DNA of 64,000 nt from DASSFG01 sp035550375 (GCA_035550375.1 DASZPH010000061.1:62001-126000); one strand, 5' to 3'; counted from the first letter of the stretch, positions 31,807-40,426 are shown. Numbers and translations: made by a program. Notes: a model not told the origin generated them from the letters alone.

Positions 31807-33210
31807 TTACGGCTCCAAAAACGCCCGCAAGCTGGCCCCTTGCTTCGACGCCCGCAGTTTGTCGACCGCGCGACGCTCGATCTGTCGCACACGCTCGCCG
31901 GACACGCCGAGTAGTTTTCCTACCTCGTCGAGCGTGCGGAATTGGTTGTCGGTGAGCCCAAACCGCAACTCGATCACTTGGCGCTCCCGGTCCTTCAGGC
32001 CGACCAGAACCTGGTTGACGAGCTGGCACAGCGCCTTGCGGTTCAACTCGCTGGCCGGTTCGTCGTGCTGCTTGTCTTCGATCAACTCCCCCAGCGTCCC
32101 CTCGATTCCCGGCGCCGCCAGGTCGAGCGAGAGGAAGGGACGATCGAAGCTCAGCAGCACCTCCGCGTCGTGCCTCTCCAGTCCGCAGGCTTCGACTTCC
32201 TCTTCGACGGTCGGGGAGCGGCCGTGCTGCTTGACCCACTCGTTGCGTGATTTGTGCAGCCGGTGCAGCGAGCGCAGCTTCTCGCGGGGCAGGGTGATCA
32301 TCCCTTGTTGCTCCGCCAGCGACCGCACGATCGCTTGCTTGATCCACCAGGTGGCGTAGGTCGTGAAACGGTAGCCCAGGGGCTCAAATTTATCCGCGGC
32401 TCGCAGCAGCCCCGCGTTGCCTTCCTGGATCAGGTCGAGCAGTTCCGGATCGTCGCGCGTGTAGTGTTTGGCGATCGAGACGACCAGACGCAGGTTGTGC
32501 CTCGCCAGGCGGTGCTTGAGCGCGTCGTACCGGGACAAGAGGGCGCTCGTGAGCAGAATCCACCGCCCCAGTGCCCGCGGCCGCATCCCGGCCAGCTCGA
32601 CCAAACGAGCCAGTTCTCCCTGCAACTCCGCCTGGCGATCGCCGGCCGAGGGTATCGTCTGCTCGAGCTGCTGCATCCGTTCGTGGATCGCGCGCAACCG
32701 CTGCCAGCACGCATAAACCATTTTTAACCTCAGTTTCGCCTGCCAGACCAGGGTGGCCGCCTCGCGGCAACGGGCCTTCAGACGGCGGGCGTAAGGCTGC
32801 CAGGCGACCGCGGGCGATCCGCCCAGACGCGTGGCGTCGTGCCGGTTGCGGGCCACAAGGCGCTCCAGCCGCCAGACCACGTGGGGAAGACCGGCCGTGA
32901 TCTCCCGATATTCCGCGGCGTCAAAGACCGTGGTTTCCAGAACTCGATCGGCCCGCGATCGGCCTTGGCTGACATCGCGCAGGAGGTCCGTCGCCCCCAG
33001 GACCATGTAGTGGTTACCCAGCAGCGCGCGGCGCAGGCGCCGGCGCACGTCCTGCAACTGGCGGGCGATCGCCGTCTCTTCTTCAGCCGAGAGGAGCGGA
33101 TACCTGCGAAGTTGGTCGAAGTAGTCCCGCAGGGGATCGGCACGGGTGCCGCGAGCGGCGTCAAAGCGGGTGATCGAGCGGCGGCGTTTGGTTTTGAGTA
33201 GCTTCGTCAT
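31807..33210 (-). CDS. RNA polymerase sigma-70 factor, RpoD-like with enlarged region between 1.2 and 2
   Basis: A 467-aa group-2-type sigma factor. Region 1.2 is DPLRDYFDQLRRYPLLSAEEE. Region 2 is HNLRLVVSIAKHYTRDDPELLDLIQEGNAGL then KFEPLGYRFTTYATWWIKQAI, with the core-binding and -10 recognition parts. Region 3 (GRSPTVEEEVEACGLE) and region 4 (FRTLDEVGKLLGVSGERVRQIERRAVDKL) are intact. Between 1.2 and 2 is an Arg/Ala-rich helical insertion of about 180 aa, longer than in housekeeping RpoD-like alternatives. ATG 33210 has AAAGGAGG about 8 nt upstream. The gene is divergent from the ECF sigma gene. Confidence 0.88.
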   Translation of the reverse strand: MTKLLKTKRRRSITRFDAARGTRADPLRDYFDQLRRYPLLSAEEETAIARQLQDVRRRLRRALLGNHYMVLGATDLLRDVSQGRSRADRVLETTVFDAAEYREITAGLPHVVWRLERLVARNRHDATRLGGSPAVAWQPYARRLKARCREAATLVWQAKLRLKMVYACWQRLRAIHERMQQLEQTIPSAGDRQAELQGELARLVELAGMRPRALGRWILLTSALLSRYDALKHRLARHNLRLVVSIAKHYTRDDPELLDLIQEGNAGLLRAADKFEPLGYRFTTYATWWIKQAIVRSLAEQQGMITLPREKLRSLHRLHKSRNEWVKQHGRSPTVEEEVEACGLERHDAEVLLSFDRPFLSLDLAAPGIEGTLGELIEDKQHDEPASELNRKALCQLVNQVLVGLKDRERQVIELRFGLTDNQFRTLDEVGKLLGVSGERVRQIERRAVDKLRASKQGASLRAFLEP

Positions 33211-33436
33211 ATGATGGCCTCCTTTTTGCCCTCCACCACGAACGCGACGAATCACGCCCAACCCCGCAGAAAAAATCGGCGTTTCCGGAAAAAAGCCGGC
33301 GTTTGCGATTCCGCGAGCTTTTTTGAGGCACGGCGGTCCTCCTGAGCTACCGACGCCGTCGGGCGTGATAGAATGGCCGGTTGGTTCGCGAGGCTTTGCC
33401 CGTTCTTCCAGACGGGCGCCCTTTCGGAGAGTCGCG

Positions 33437-34015
33437 ATGGCTTTAGACCGAGCCCGGCGCGCCAAACAGCCGACGCCGGAATGTTCCGACCCACGCGCCC
33501 GCCCGGTCGACGAGCTTGTGCCGTTGATCTACGACGAGCTGCGGCGCGTTGCCGCCCGCTATCTTCGTCGCGAAGCGCCGGGCAACACGCTGCAGCCGAC
33601 CGCGCTGGTGCACGAGGCGTTTGTCAAGCTGGCCGGACAGCAGCGCGTCGACTGGCAGGGGCGGACGCACGTGCTTGCCATCGGCGCCAAGGCCATGCGG
33701 CGGATCCTTGTCGACCATGCCAAGCGCAAGCGTCGCGTGAAGCGCGGGGGTGGATTGAATCGGATCCAGCTCGATGAGGCGACGGCCCTTTCGCCAGAGC
33801 GCGACGAAGATCTGCTCGCCGTGGACGAGGCGCTCGATAAGCTGGCGGCCATCGACGAGCGGCAGGCAACGATCGTCGAGCTGCGGTTCTTCGGCGGAAT
33901 GACGGTGGAGGAAGTCGCGCAGACGCTCGGCATCTCGAAGCGCACGGTGGAGAGCGAGTGGACGATGGTCCGCGCCTGGCTGCGGCGCGAGCTGGCGAAG
34001 GACGATCCCTCGTGA
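33437..34015 (+). CDS. ECF sigma factor, kinase-associated planctomycete group
   Basis: A 192-aa ECF sigma factor. Region 2 is DELVPLIYDELRRVAARYLRRE with NTLQPTALVHEAFVKLAGQ; region 4 is ERQATIVELRFFGGMTVEEVAQTLGISKRTVESEWTMVRAWL. The LPLIYDELRRLA/ALVHEAFLRL pattern is typical of the ECF subfamily that occurs beside Ser/Thr kinases in planctomycetes. ATG 33437 with GGAGA 6 nt upstream. The kinase gene starts inside its stop codon (GTGA at 34012-34015), so the two proteins are translated together and likely form one signalling unit. No anti-sigma factor gene is seen next to it. Confidence 0.9.
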   Translation: MALDRARRAKQPTPECSDPRARPVDELVPLIYDELRRVAARYLRREAPGNTLQPTALVHEAFVKLAGQQRVDWQGRTHVLAIGAKAMRRILVDHAKRKRRVKRGGGLNRIQLDEATALSPERDEDLLAVDEALDKLAAIDERQATIVELRFFGGMTVEEVAQTLGISKRTVESEWTMVRAWLRRELAKDDPS

Positions 34016-36450
34016 GCCGCGACCTCTATGCACGAGCCAAGAGCGTTTTTGTCCGCGCCGTCGATCTGCCGGCAGGGGCGCGCCGAGCGTTTGTCGAGCA
34101 AGAATGTCGCGGGGACGCGGCGCTGCGCGCCGAGGTGGAATCGCTCCTGGCGCACCATCACACGCAGACGCTGATCGCCTCCCTCTCCACCACGGCGCCG
34201 CTGAGAGCGGCCAAGACACCGGCAAGCGAAGTCCGTTCGTTGTTTCGCCGGGCGGCGTCCGCCGTCGTGCGTCTGCGACCGCAAGGACAAATGGCACTTG
34301 GCGCGCTTGCAGCCATGCTTTTGTCGGCGGCCATGGGAGTGTGGGTCCACAGCGGCACGGAAGCAACGCTTCGGCAGATCCTTGGCGAAAAGCTTCGCGG
34401 CATGCTCGACGCCGACGTGGCTGCGGTCGATCTCTGGGTGCAGAGCAAGAAGGCGCGCGTCCGTGAATGGGCGAGTGACCGGACCCTGTGCGACCGAGTG
34501 GCCGAGTTGTTGCGCAGCCAGGCGAGTGACGCAAGCCAGAGTGGACCGGCGTCGCTGCAAGCCAGGCTCGACGAGTTGGCCGAGGCGCATCCCGATTTTA
34601 TCCTTTGGGATCGCACCCAGACGGTCGTGGCCGATTCGTCGCGGCAGGACGACGCCGTGGCGCGCAGCGCGACGCCGCTGGGTGCCAGGCTGCTGAGCCA
34701 CGTTTTCCACGGAGAGACGGTCCTCTGCATCGAGCGTCCCTCCCAACCGCTTTTTCGCCCCGGCCAGGCGCCCGCCGACGCTCCGCTGCTTTCGATCCTC
34801 TGCCCTGTCGAAGGCGACGACGATCGGATCGTGGCTGCGTTGATGATCCGCAACATCGACCGTGACGGCGAACTGGACCGAATCCTGGGGTACGTCCACA
34901 CGGGCGAATCCGGGGAATGCTACGCCTTCGACCGCGAGGGGATCATGCTCACCGAAAGCCGTTTCAACGAGCAACTGGTGCGCATCGGACTGATTCCGCC
35001 CAATGCCAAGGCGCGCTCGGCCACGGTGGTGTCGTTGCGCGATCCGGGGGCCGATCTCACGGCCGGCTACAAGCCTGATCGCCCTTTTGCGGTTTGCCCG
35101 CTGACAAGCATGGCCGCTCACGCCGTGGCCGGAGAAGACGGCATCGACCTGGACGGCTATCGAGACTATCGCGGGGTGGAAGTGATCGGGGCCTGGAAAT
35201 GGCTGCCGAAATACGAGTTCGGCATGGCGATCGAAATCGACCGCTGGGAAGCCTACGCGCCTCTCAAGTACCTCGACATTGCTTTTGGGGTCCTGCTCGT
35301 GGTATTGGGCGCGACCTTGGCGGCCGTCGCCTTCTCCTGGCTTTCGATCGCCCGTTTGCGGCGCGAAGTGAGCGCGGCGCGGCAGCTGGGCCAATACACG
35401 CTCGAAGAGTTGATCGGCGAGGGAGGGATGGGACAGGTCTATCGCGCCCGGCATTTGCTCCTCAAGCGACCGACGGCCGTGAAGGTGCTCAAACCCGATC
35501 TGAGCACCCCGCAAATGCTGGCCCGCTTCGAGCGGGAGGTACAGCTCAGCAGCCAGTTGACGCATCCCAACACAATCGAGATCTTCGATTACGGCCGCAC
35601 GCCCGACGACGTGTTTTACTACGCCATGGAATACATCGACGGGCTGAACCTCGCCCAGGTCGTGGCTCTCACCGGGCCGCTGCCAGCGGCGCGCGTGGTC
35701 CACATCCTGCGGCAAATCTGCGGATCGCTGCGCGAAGCGCACGCGTTGGGTCTGCTGCATCGAGACATCAAGCCGCAGAACATCATGCTCTGTTGCCGCG
35801 GCGGCGAGTCCGACGTGGTGAAAGTGCTCGATTTCGGTCTGGCCAAACGGGTTTCAAGCGATAAGACGACGGGTGCGACGAGCGGCACGGGCCTGGTCGG
35901 AACGCCTCTGTACATGTCGCCCGAGCGATTGCTGTCTCCCGGCACGGTCGATGCCCGCAGTGACATCTACTCCGTGGGAGCGGTCGGCTTCAAACTACTG
36001 ACTGGCGAAGATGTTTTTTTTGCCGACAACGAGAGCACGATTCTGGCTCAGATCGTCGAAGGCCCGATTCCCCGGCCCTCCGAGCATGCGGCGATCGATG
36101 TGCCGCGGGAGCTCGACGACTTGATCGCCTCCTGTCTCTCCAAACGGTCCGACGACCGCCCCGCCAGCGCGGCGCACTTGCTGGCGGCCCTGGACGCGAT
36201 GAGCCTGAGCGGCCGCTGGAGCCAACAAGAAGCGTTCGAGTGGTGGCGCACGGTCGGCGGATCAGCCGCCGCAGGACCGGATGCAGCCGAGCAACTAGCT
36301 GCCCGTGCCGAATCCCGCGTTGGTGAGGCTGGTTTGGATGCCGCCCCAGAACCCGCCAGCCTGGCCCCCGACGGCCCCGATCGACGAGATAACGGCGATC
36401 AGGATGAGCGCCAGCATGACGGCATACTCGACGGCGGTGGCAGCTTCTGA
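34012..36450 (+). CDS. Membrane sensor Ser/Thr protein kinase (sensor before kinase)
   Basis: An 812-aa Hanks-type kinase with unusual order: an N-terminal planctomycete kinase leader (FVRAVDLPAGARRAFVEQEC), TM1 at about 94-115, a 300-aa extracytoplasmic region resembling dCache, TM2 at about 421-447, then the kinase from Y462. Catalytic residues are K491 in TAVKVLK, D585 in HRDIKPQNIM, and D607 in DFGLAK; the glycine loop is GEGGMGQVY. The GTG start overlaps the ECF sigma stop (GTGA). No stop codon appears until 36450, so the last 52 codons run through the antisense of a Flp pilin gene; they are Asp/Gly/Arg-rich and look non-native. The true end may be earlier through an undetected frameshift. 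Confidence 0.88.
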   Translation: MSRDLYARAKSVFVRAVDLPAGARRAFVEQECRGDAALRAEVESLLAHHHTQTLIASLSTTAPLRAAKTPASEVRSLFRRAASAVVRLRPQGQMALGALAAMLLSAAMGVWVHSGTEATLRQILGEKLRGMLDADVAAVDLWVQSKKARVREWASDRTLCDRVAELLRSQASDASQSGPASLQARLDELAEAHPDFILWDRTQTVVADSSRQDDAVARSATPLGARLLSHVFHGETVLCIERPSQPLFRPGQAPADAPLLSILCPVEGDDDRIVAALMIRNIDRDGELDRILGYVHTGESGECYAFDREGIMLTESRFNEQLVRIGLIPPNAKARSATVVSLRDPGADLTAGYKPDRPFAVCPLTSMAAHAVAGEDGIDLDGYRDYRGVEVIGAWKWLPKYEFGMAIEIDRWEAYAPLKYLDIAFGVLLVVLGATLAAVAFSWLSIARLRREVSAARQLGQYTLEELIGEGGMGQVYRARHLLLKRPTAVKVLKPDLSTPQMLARFEREVQLSSQLTHPNTIEIFDYGRTPDDVFYYAMEYIDGLNLAQVVALTGPLPAARVVHILRQICGSLREAHALGLLHRDIKPQNIMLCCRGGESDVVKVLDFGLAKRVSSDKTTGATSGTGLVGTPLYMSPERLLSPGTVDARSDIYSVGAVGFKLLTGEDVFFADNESTILAQIVEGPIPRPSEHAAIDVPRELDDLIASCLSKRSDDRPASAAHLLAALDAMSLSGRWSQQEAFEWWRTVGGSAAAGPDAAEQLAARAESRVGEAGLDAAPEPASLAPDGPDRRDNGDQDERQHDGILDGGGSF

Positions 36451-36480
36451 GTCCAGCAGGAATCGGCGCCAGAATGCCAT
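36295..36480 (-). CDS. Flp-type (type IVb) pilin
   Basis: A 61-aa pilin-like protein. It begins MAFWRRFLLDSEAATAVEYA with a cytoplasmic basic leader, then a hydrophobic helix (VMLALILIAVISSIGAVGG) and a Gly/Asn-rich tail (FWGGIQTSLTNAGFGTGS). The TAVEYA/ALI motif is the Flp signature; Flp subunits build tad pili used in adhesion. No tad assembly genes are nearby. The gene overlaps the kinase 3' end by 156 bp on the opposite strand. ATG 36480. Confidence 0.85.
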   Translation of the reverse strand: MAFWRRFLLDSEAATAVEYAVMLALILIAVISSIGAVGGQAGGFWGGIQTSLTNAGFGTGS

Positions 36481-36850
36481 GGTCGACCTGCGTCCGGGAA
36501 ACCCGTTGATGACGAAACCAAGAACCGTCCGCGCTGGCGAAGGTCACGATGACCTACGGAAGTGATTGCCAGCTACACTGGAAACCTAGCTCGCAATCGA
36601 GGGGGAGTCAAAAGGCGACGGCTTGAAGCAGGAGGCCGTCGAATGGCCTTCTCGGCCGAAACGCAGCCCAGCGGAACGTGGAGTCGGCGCCTCCGGGAGT
36701 TGCGCTCTACTTTTGATGGGGCAAGATTCCCTTCATCTCTTTCGTCCCAGTCGACCCGCGCGGTGCGCACGCGACCCCACGAATCCTTGCCCGACCGCTG
36801 GCGAAGGCCGCGGCCCGGCAGGGCAACGCAATACACCCAGACCCCAGTAA
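36481..36850. other. Intergenic region between the Flp gene and the FHA-GGDEF gene
   Basis: 370 bp between divergently transcribed genes. It must carry both promoters; I recognise no clear sigma-70 pair, palindrome or small gene. Reading frames here lack coding character. Confidence 0.5.
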
Positions 36851-37819
36851 ATGGAGCTTGTTGTGGCTGATCTGACGGCAACCCGTTGGTCGGAATCGCT
36901 GCAGGGCAGGTGGCCCCAAGGCGAACTCGAAGAACGCACCGATTGCCTGGTGTGTATCTATCCGCCTGAGCGGCTGGGCAGCATTGCTAAACTAACCGAC
37001 CGCGAATTCGTCATCGGGCGTGACTCCGCGTGCGATCTCGAACTGCCCGACGAGTCGGTCTCGCGGCGCCACGCGGTGTTGCGCCCCGCGATGGACTGCT
37101 ACCTGTTGATCGATGTTGGCAGCACCAACGGAACCTACGTCAACGAGATGCCCATCTCGGCGCAGCGGATTGAATCGGGCGACAGGCTGCGATTCGGAAA
37201 CCAGATCTTCAAGTTCCTCTCGACCGACCGTTTCGAGGCCGAGTTCTTTGAAACGGCCTACCGGTTCATGACCACCGACGGGCTCACGCAGATCTACAAC
37301 AAGCGGTATTTGATGGAGGTGGCCGACCGCGAGTTGCGTCGCGCCTCGCGCGCGAACATTCCGTTCTCGGTGCTCATGATCGACGTCGACTATTTCAAGT
37401 CGATCAACGACGACCACGGCCACCTGGTGGGCGACGAAGTGCTGATTGAACTGGCCCGACGTCTGCGGTCGGTGCTGCGCGGGGGCGAGGTGTTGGGCCG
37501 TTACGGAGGGGAAGAATTCTGCCTCCTTCTACCCGACACGGGCCAGGAGGAAGCGCGGCAAACCGGGGAGCGTCTGCGCGCCGTGGTCGCCGAAAGGTCT
37601 TTCCGCTACGACGGCAAGGAGCTTGCCGTTACGGTGAGTATCGGGGCGGCCACGGCTGAACCGGCGGCCCAGATGACGGCAACCCAGACGACGGCAACCC
37701 AGACGACGGCGGCCGATTTGATGGCCGCCGCCGACGTTCAACTCTACGCTGCCAAGCGCGCCGGCCGAAATCGGGTGTGTGTCGGAGTTGGCGTACCAGC
37801 GGGCGTGCAGGGCGGATGA
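36851..37819 (+). CDS. FHA-GGDEF diguanylate cyclase
   Basis: A 322-aa cytosolic signalling protein. FHA phosphothreonine-binding domain at about 35-122: GRD (56-58), SRRH (71-74), STNGTYVN (91-98). GGDEF domain follows; GGEEF at 219-223 should make cyclic di-GMP from two GTP. The product-inhibition I-site RxxD is R210-G-G-E213, a conservative change that may weaken feedback. The C-terminus ends with three 15-bp repeats coding Q-(M/T)-T-A-T. Start ATG 36851, or GTG 36863 with GGAG 7 nt upstream. The FHA domain implies a phosphorylated partner; the Ser/Thr kinase is the nearest candidate, 0.4 kb away. Confidence 0.92.
   Translation: MELVVADLTATRWSESLQGRWPQGELEERTDCLVCIYPPERLGSIAKLTDREFVIGRDSACDLELPDESVSRRHAVLRPAMDCYLLIDVGSTNGTYVNEMPISAQRIESGDRLRFGNQIFKFLSTDRFEAEFFETAYRFMTTDGLTQIYNKRYLMEVADRELRRASRANIPFSVLMIDVDYFKSINDDHGHLVGDEVLIELARRLRSVLRGGEVLGRYGGEEFCLLLPDTGQEEARQTGERLRAVVAERSFRYDGKELAVTVSIGAATAEPAAQMTATQTTATQTTAADLMAAADVQLYAAKRAGRNRVCVGVGVPAGVQGG
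37670..37714 (+). repeat. 15-bp tandem repeat inside the GGDEF gene, 3 units
   Basis: CAGATGACGGCAACC, CAGACGACGGCAACC and CAGACGACGGCGGCC follow each other at 37670-37684, 37685-37699 and 37700-37714. The unit is in frame and inserts QMTATQTTATQTTAA before the last helix of the GGDEF domain. Confidence 0.85.
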
Positions 37820-37889
37820 TTCACCGGCTTCCGCCCCGGGCCGGCCATGACGTACCGTCCCGCCATGGCACGGCCGGAGCAAGCGGTTT

Positions 37890-38735
37890 TCACCGCACCG
37901 CCTCGTTCAGCATTCGGGTGTTGGGGATGCTGTGGCGGTTGAGCAGGCCGTCTTCCTCCGTCTCGACGACCGTGGCCACGGTCCCCACCTCGCGGATGAT
38001 TCCCTCCATTCCGGCCACGTGAATCCGGTCGCCGGCGTGCATCCGCTGCCGCAGATAATAGCCGGCCAGAATACCGGCCATCACGTCGCGGCCACCCAGG
38101 CCGAACGCGAGTCCGCAGCCCAACGAGAGACCGGCCGCCGCCAGCAGGATCAGCTCCTTCAGCAGTCCAAATTCGATGTGGAGTTGGTCGAAGGCGCCGA
38201 TAAAAGTCATCAGTGCCAACACGTAGTAAACGGCGTCCGCCAACGTTTCGGCATAGGTGATGCCGACCCGATCGGCGCCGGTCGCGACAACTCCGCGTAA
38301 GAAGCCGGCCACCAGCAACCCCACGACGACCACGACCGTGGCCACGAGCAGGTTGGGAATGTAGGCCACGATGCGCTCCATTGCGGCCGATACGGCACCG
38401 AGGCCGAGGATATTGAATCCGGCCGCCAGGAAGACGCACATCGTCAGCCAGAAAACGATCTGACCGATAATCGAGGGCACGCTGCGGCCGATGCCGACCT
38501 GCTTCATCGAAGCGGCCAGCCCGCTGCGTTCGGCTGCCGTCTGCAGGCCAAGCGACTGGCTGAGCGCCACGCTGAACCGGTCGAGCACGCGGGCCACGAT
38601 GTAGCCGACGACGACCACGACGAGCATCGCCACCAAGTGCGGTAAGAGGTTGACGATGTCGCCGAACGCCCGATCGAAGCTGGCGCGTAGCGCTTCTTCC
38701 CAAGTGTGAAAATTCTGCAGGTTAAGACCCGACAT
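37890..38735 (-). CDS. Mechanosensitive ion channel (MscS-related) protein
   Basis: A 281-aa membrane protein. It has conserved N-terminal TM helices (LVAMLVVVVVGYIVARVLDR; IIGQIVFWLTMCVFLAAGF; LVATVVVVVGLLVAGFL) and a fourth (LILLAAAGLSLGCGLAFGLGG), then a short MscS beta domain (AGDRIHVAGMEGIIREVGTVATVVET). The order fits a small channel that opens under membrane tension. ATG 38735 has GGGAG 8 nt upstream. It lies 18 bp after the 83-aa gene and is likely in the ECF sigma operon. Confidence 0.85.
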   Translation of the reverse strand: MSGLNLQNFHTWEEALRASFDRAFGDIVNLLPHLVAMLVVVVVGYIVARVLDRFSVALSQSLGLQTAAERSGLAASMKQVGIGRSVPSIIGQIVFWLTMCVFLAAGFNILGLGAVSAAMERIVAYIPNLLVATVVVVVGLLVAGFLRGVVATGADRVGITYAETLADAVYYVLALMTFIGAFDQLHIEFGLLKELILLAAAGLSLGCGLAFGLGGRDVMAGILAGYYLRQRMHAGDRIHVAGMEGIIREVGTVATVVETEEDGLLNRHSIPNTRMLNEAVR

Positions 38736-38753
38736 GGTTGTTCTCCCGTATTT

Positions 38754-39005
38754 CTATGGCTGTTGTTCTGTTCGTGGTTCTCTTTCCTCCGCCGCCGGAT
38801 ACTTTCCCGACGACGTATAAAGGGCGGCGGCCGCCAGGGCCCGTGCGAACTCCGCCAGAGCACAGGGCAGGGCGAGGCAGGCAAATTCCGTGAGTTGGCC
38901 CACCACAAGCGTCCGATTCAGCCGCTGGTGCACCGCGCGGTCGAAATCGGCAGGCAACGGCGGAACCGTTGCCTGAGCTAGCTGCTCAAGCGGATCGTGC
39001 GTCAT
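38754..39005 (-). CDS. Small protein with one membrane segment, possible anti-sigma partner
   Basis: An 83-aa protein beginning MTHDPLEQLAQATVPPLPAD and continuing to a hydrophobic, Ala-rich stretch (LTEFACLALPCALAEFARALAAAALYT). It lies between an ECF sigma gene (48 bp upstream) and the MscS gene (18 bp downstream). Position and cytoplasmic-domain-plus-one-membrane-helix layout suggest a regulator of the sigma factor, but I see no zinc-binding anti-sigma motif, so the role is only a guess. Confidence 0.55.
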   Translation of the reverse strand: MTHDPLEQLAQATVPPLPADFDRAVHQRLNRTLVVGQLTEFACLALPCALAEFARALAAAALYTSSGKYPAAEEREPRTEQQP

Positions 39006-39053
39006 GCTGTATCCTCGCCACTAAAAGCTCTGTTGCCGCTCACGGCCGCGGGG

Positions 39054-39644
39054 TCACGTGAGAAATGAGAATTCCTGTTGGATTTTTTCTTTTGCCCGGC
39101 TCACGCGCATCTTGCAGGCCGCCGCCGACAGGCCGAAGATCTCGGCCAACTCCTCATAGCTATAGCTCTCGCAGTATTTCAGGATCACCAGCGCCCGGTC
39201 CTCTTCGTCGAGACACTCGAGCATTTCCCGCACGTCGAGAGAAAGGCCGGGCTGCGTCGGCTCGCCGGGGGGCAGTTCGCTCTTGGCGGCGGCCGTTTCG
39301 TGACGCCGACGGCGTCCCCGGCCGCGGCGGAACATGAGGCACGTTCGCACCGTGATGCCGTGAACCCAGGTGGAATACTTGGAATGTCCGTGAAATCGGC
39401 CGCGCTGTGTGAAGAGCCGCACGAAGACTTCCTGGGCGGCGTCCTGAGCATCGTCGGCGTGGCCCAGCAGGCGAAAGCAGATCCGCCAGACTCGCTCGCG
39501 GTAGCGCTTCGTGAGTTCGACGAAAGCGGGGCCGTCCGACCCTTCGCGCGCGGCTTCACCGGCGAGCGTTTCGTCGCTTTGTTCGGCGAGCGCCTTGTTC
39601 ACGCCTGCGGCGCGTTCAGCGGTTGGCCGCGAAGTCCCCTTCAT
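39054..39644 (-). CDS. ECF sigma-70 factor
   Basis: A 196-aa RpoE-like sigma factor. Region 2 includes FVELTKRYRERVWRICFRLLGHADDAQDAAQEVFVRLF with YSTWVHGITVRTCLMFRR; region 4 includes CLDEEDRALVILKYCESYSYEELAEIFGLSAAACKMRVSRAKEKI. ATG 39644 is the preferred start; the in-frame upstream extension reads through a CCCTC palindromic repeat (39659-39698) and is not likely coding. The ribosome binding site is unclear. It is followed by the 83-aa gene and MscS channel, a plausible envelope-stress operon. Confidence 0.88.
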   Translation of the reverse strand: MKGTSRPTAERAAGVNKALAEQSDETLAGEAAREGSDGPAFVELTKRYRERVWRICFRLLGHADDAQDAAQEVFVRLFTQRGRFHGHSKYSTWVHGITVRTCLMFRRGRGRRRRHETAAAKSELPPGEPTQPGLSLDVREMLECLDEEDRALVILKYCESYSYEELAEIFGLSAAACKMRVSRAKEKIQQEFSFLT

Positions 39645-39658
39645 TGGTTCGCCGGTAT

Positions 39659-39698
39659 CCCCTCCTCCCTTCGGAAGAGGGACAGGTGGGGGCGGGCT
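39659..39698. repeat. CCCTC palindromic repeat, copy 3
   Basis: CCCCTCCTCCCTTCGGAAGA followed by GGGACAGGTGGGGGCGGGCT. The centre folds as CCCTTCGGAAGAGGG. It lies directly before the ECF sigma gene start and is a diverged copy of the family at 28.0 and 28.36 kb. Confidence 0.5.
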
Positions 39699-39958
39699 GC
39701 GTGGCAGGTTGGGTTTGCGCCGTGCAAAGCAGAACCCGTGACCAGTCGCCCTTGAATCATAGGGCAATGCCTCCCTAGCGGCCATTTCTGATACGCCGGA
39801 AATACCGAAAGAGGCCCTATCGGCGTCACCTTCGATAGCATTGGGCCTTCCGGACTCAGGGGCTTCGCGGCGACCCCAGCGACGGGAAAATGCCCTAGTT
39901 TGCTCCGCGATACCCTCGATGGCGGCAATTCTGACCTACTATTGAGGGTGATCTCAAT

Positions 39959-40426
39959 ATGTTGTTTGGTCGGAGCGAGCCGGCAATGGAGAAGGACATG
40001 GCGCGGAAACTGAACGTATTGGTCATCGACGACGATCCGAGCATCGTGCGCCTGTTGACGCTTCTGATTGAGCGTCGGTTGGGTGACAAGTTGAACGTCT
40101 GCGGGCTAACCGATTCGGGCGAGGCTCTGGCCTGGCTGGACCGCAATTGCTGCGACATCCTCGTCTCGGATATCGACATGCCCGACGTCGACGGGCTCCA
40201 GATGCTGCGATACGCCAAGCGCCGCAACGCCTGGACGCAAGTCATCTTCATCACGGCGCACTCCACCTGGGACCGCCTCACGGAGGCAGTCGAATTCGGC
40301 GCCAGCGACTACCTGCTCAAGCCGATCGACCAGGAAGATCTGGTCTCGCTGCTCGGTCAGCAGTACGTGCGCTGTGCCCGCTGGCAGTCGGCCGTGCTCG
40401 GCACGCTGGAAGCCGCGGTCGGGTAG
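39959..40426 (+). CDS. Single-domain response regulator receiver
   Basis: A 155-aa receiver protein. The phosphoacceptor lies in ILVSDIDMPDVDG (Asp in SD-I-D), the acidic pair in LVIDDDPS, the conserved Thr in IFITAHS, and the Lys in YLLKPID. No output domain, so it probably passes phosphate or works through protein contact. Start ATG 39959, or ATG 39986/39998. No histidine kinase is adjacent. Confidence 0.88.
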   Translation: MLFGRSEPAMEKDMARKLNVLVIDDDPSIVRLLTLLIERRLGDKLNVCGLTDSGEALAWLDRNCCDILVSDIDMPDVDGLQMLRYAKRRNAWTQVIFITAHSTWDRLTEAVEFGASDYLLKPIDQEDLVSLLGQQYVRCARWQSAVLGTLEAAVG

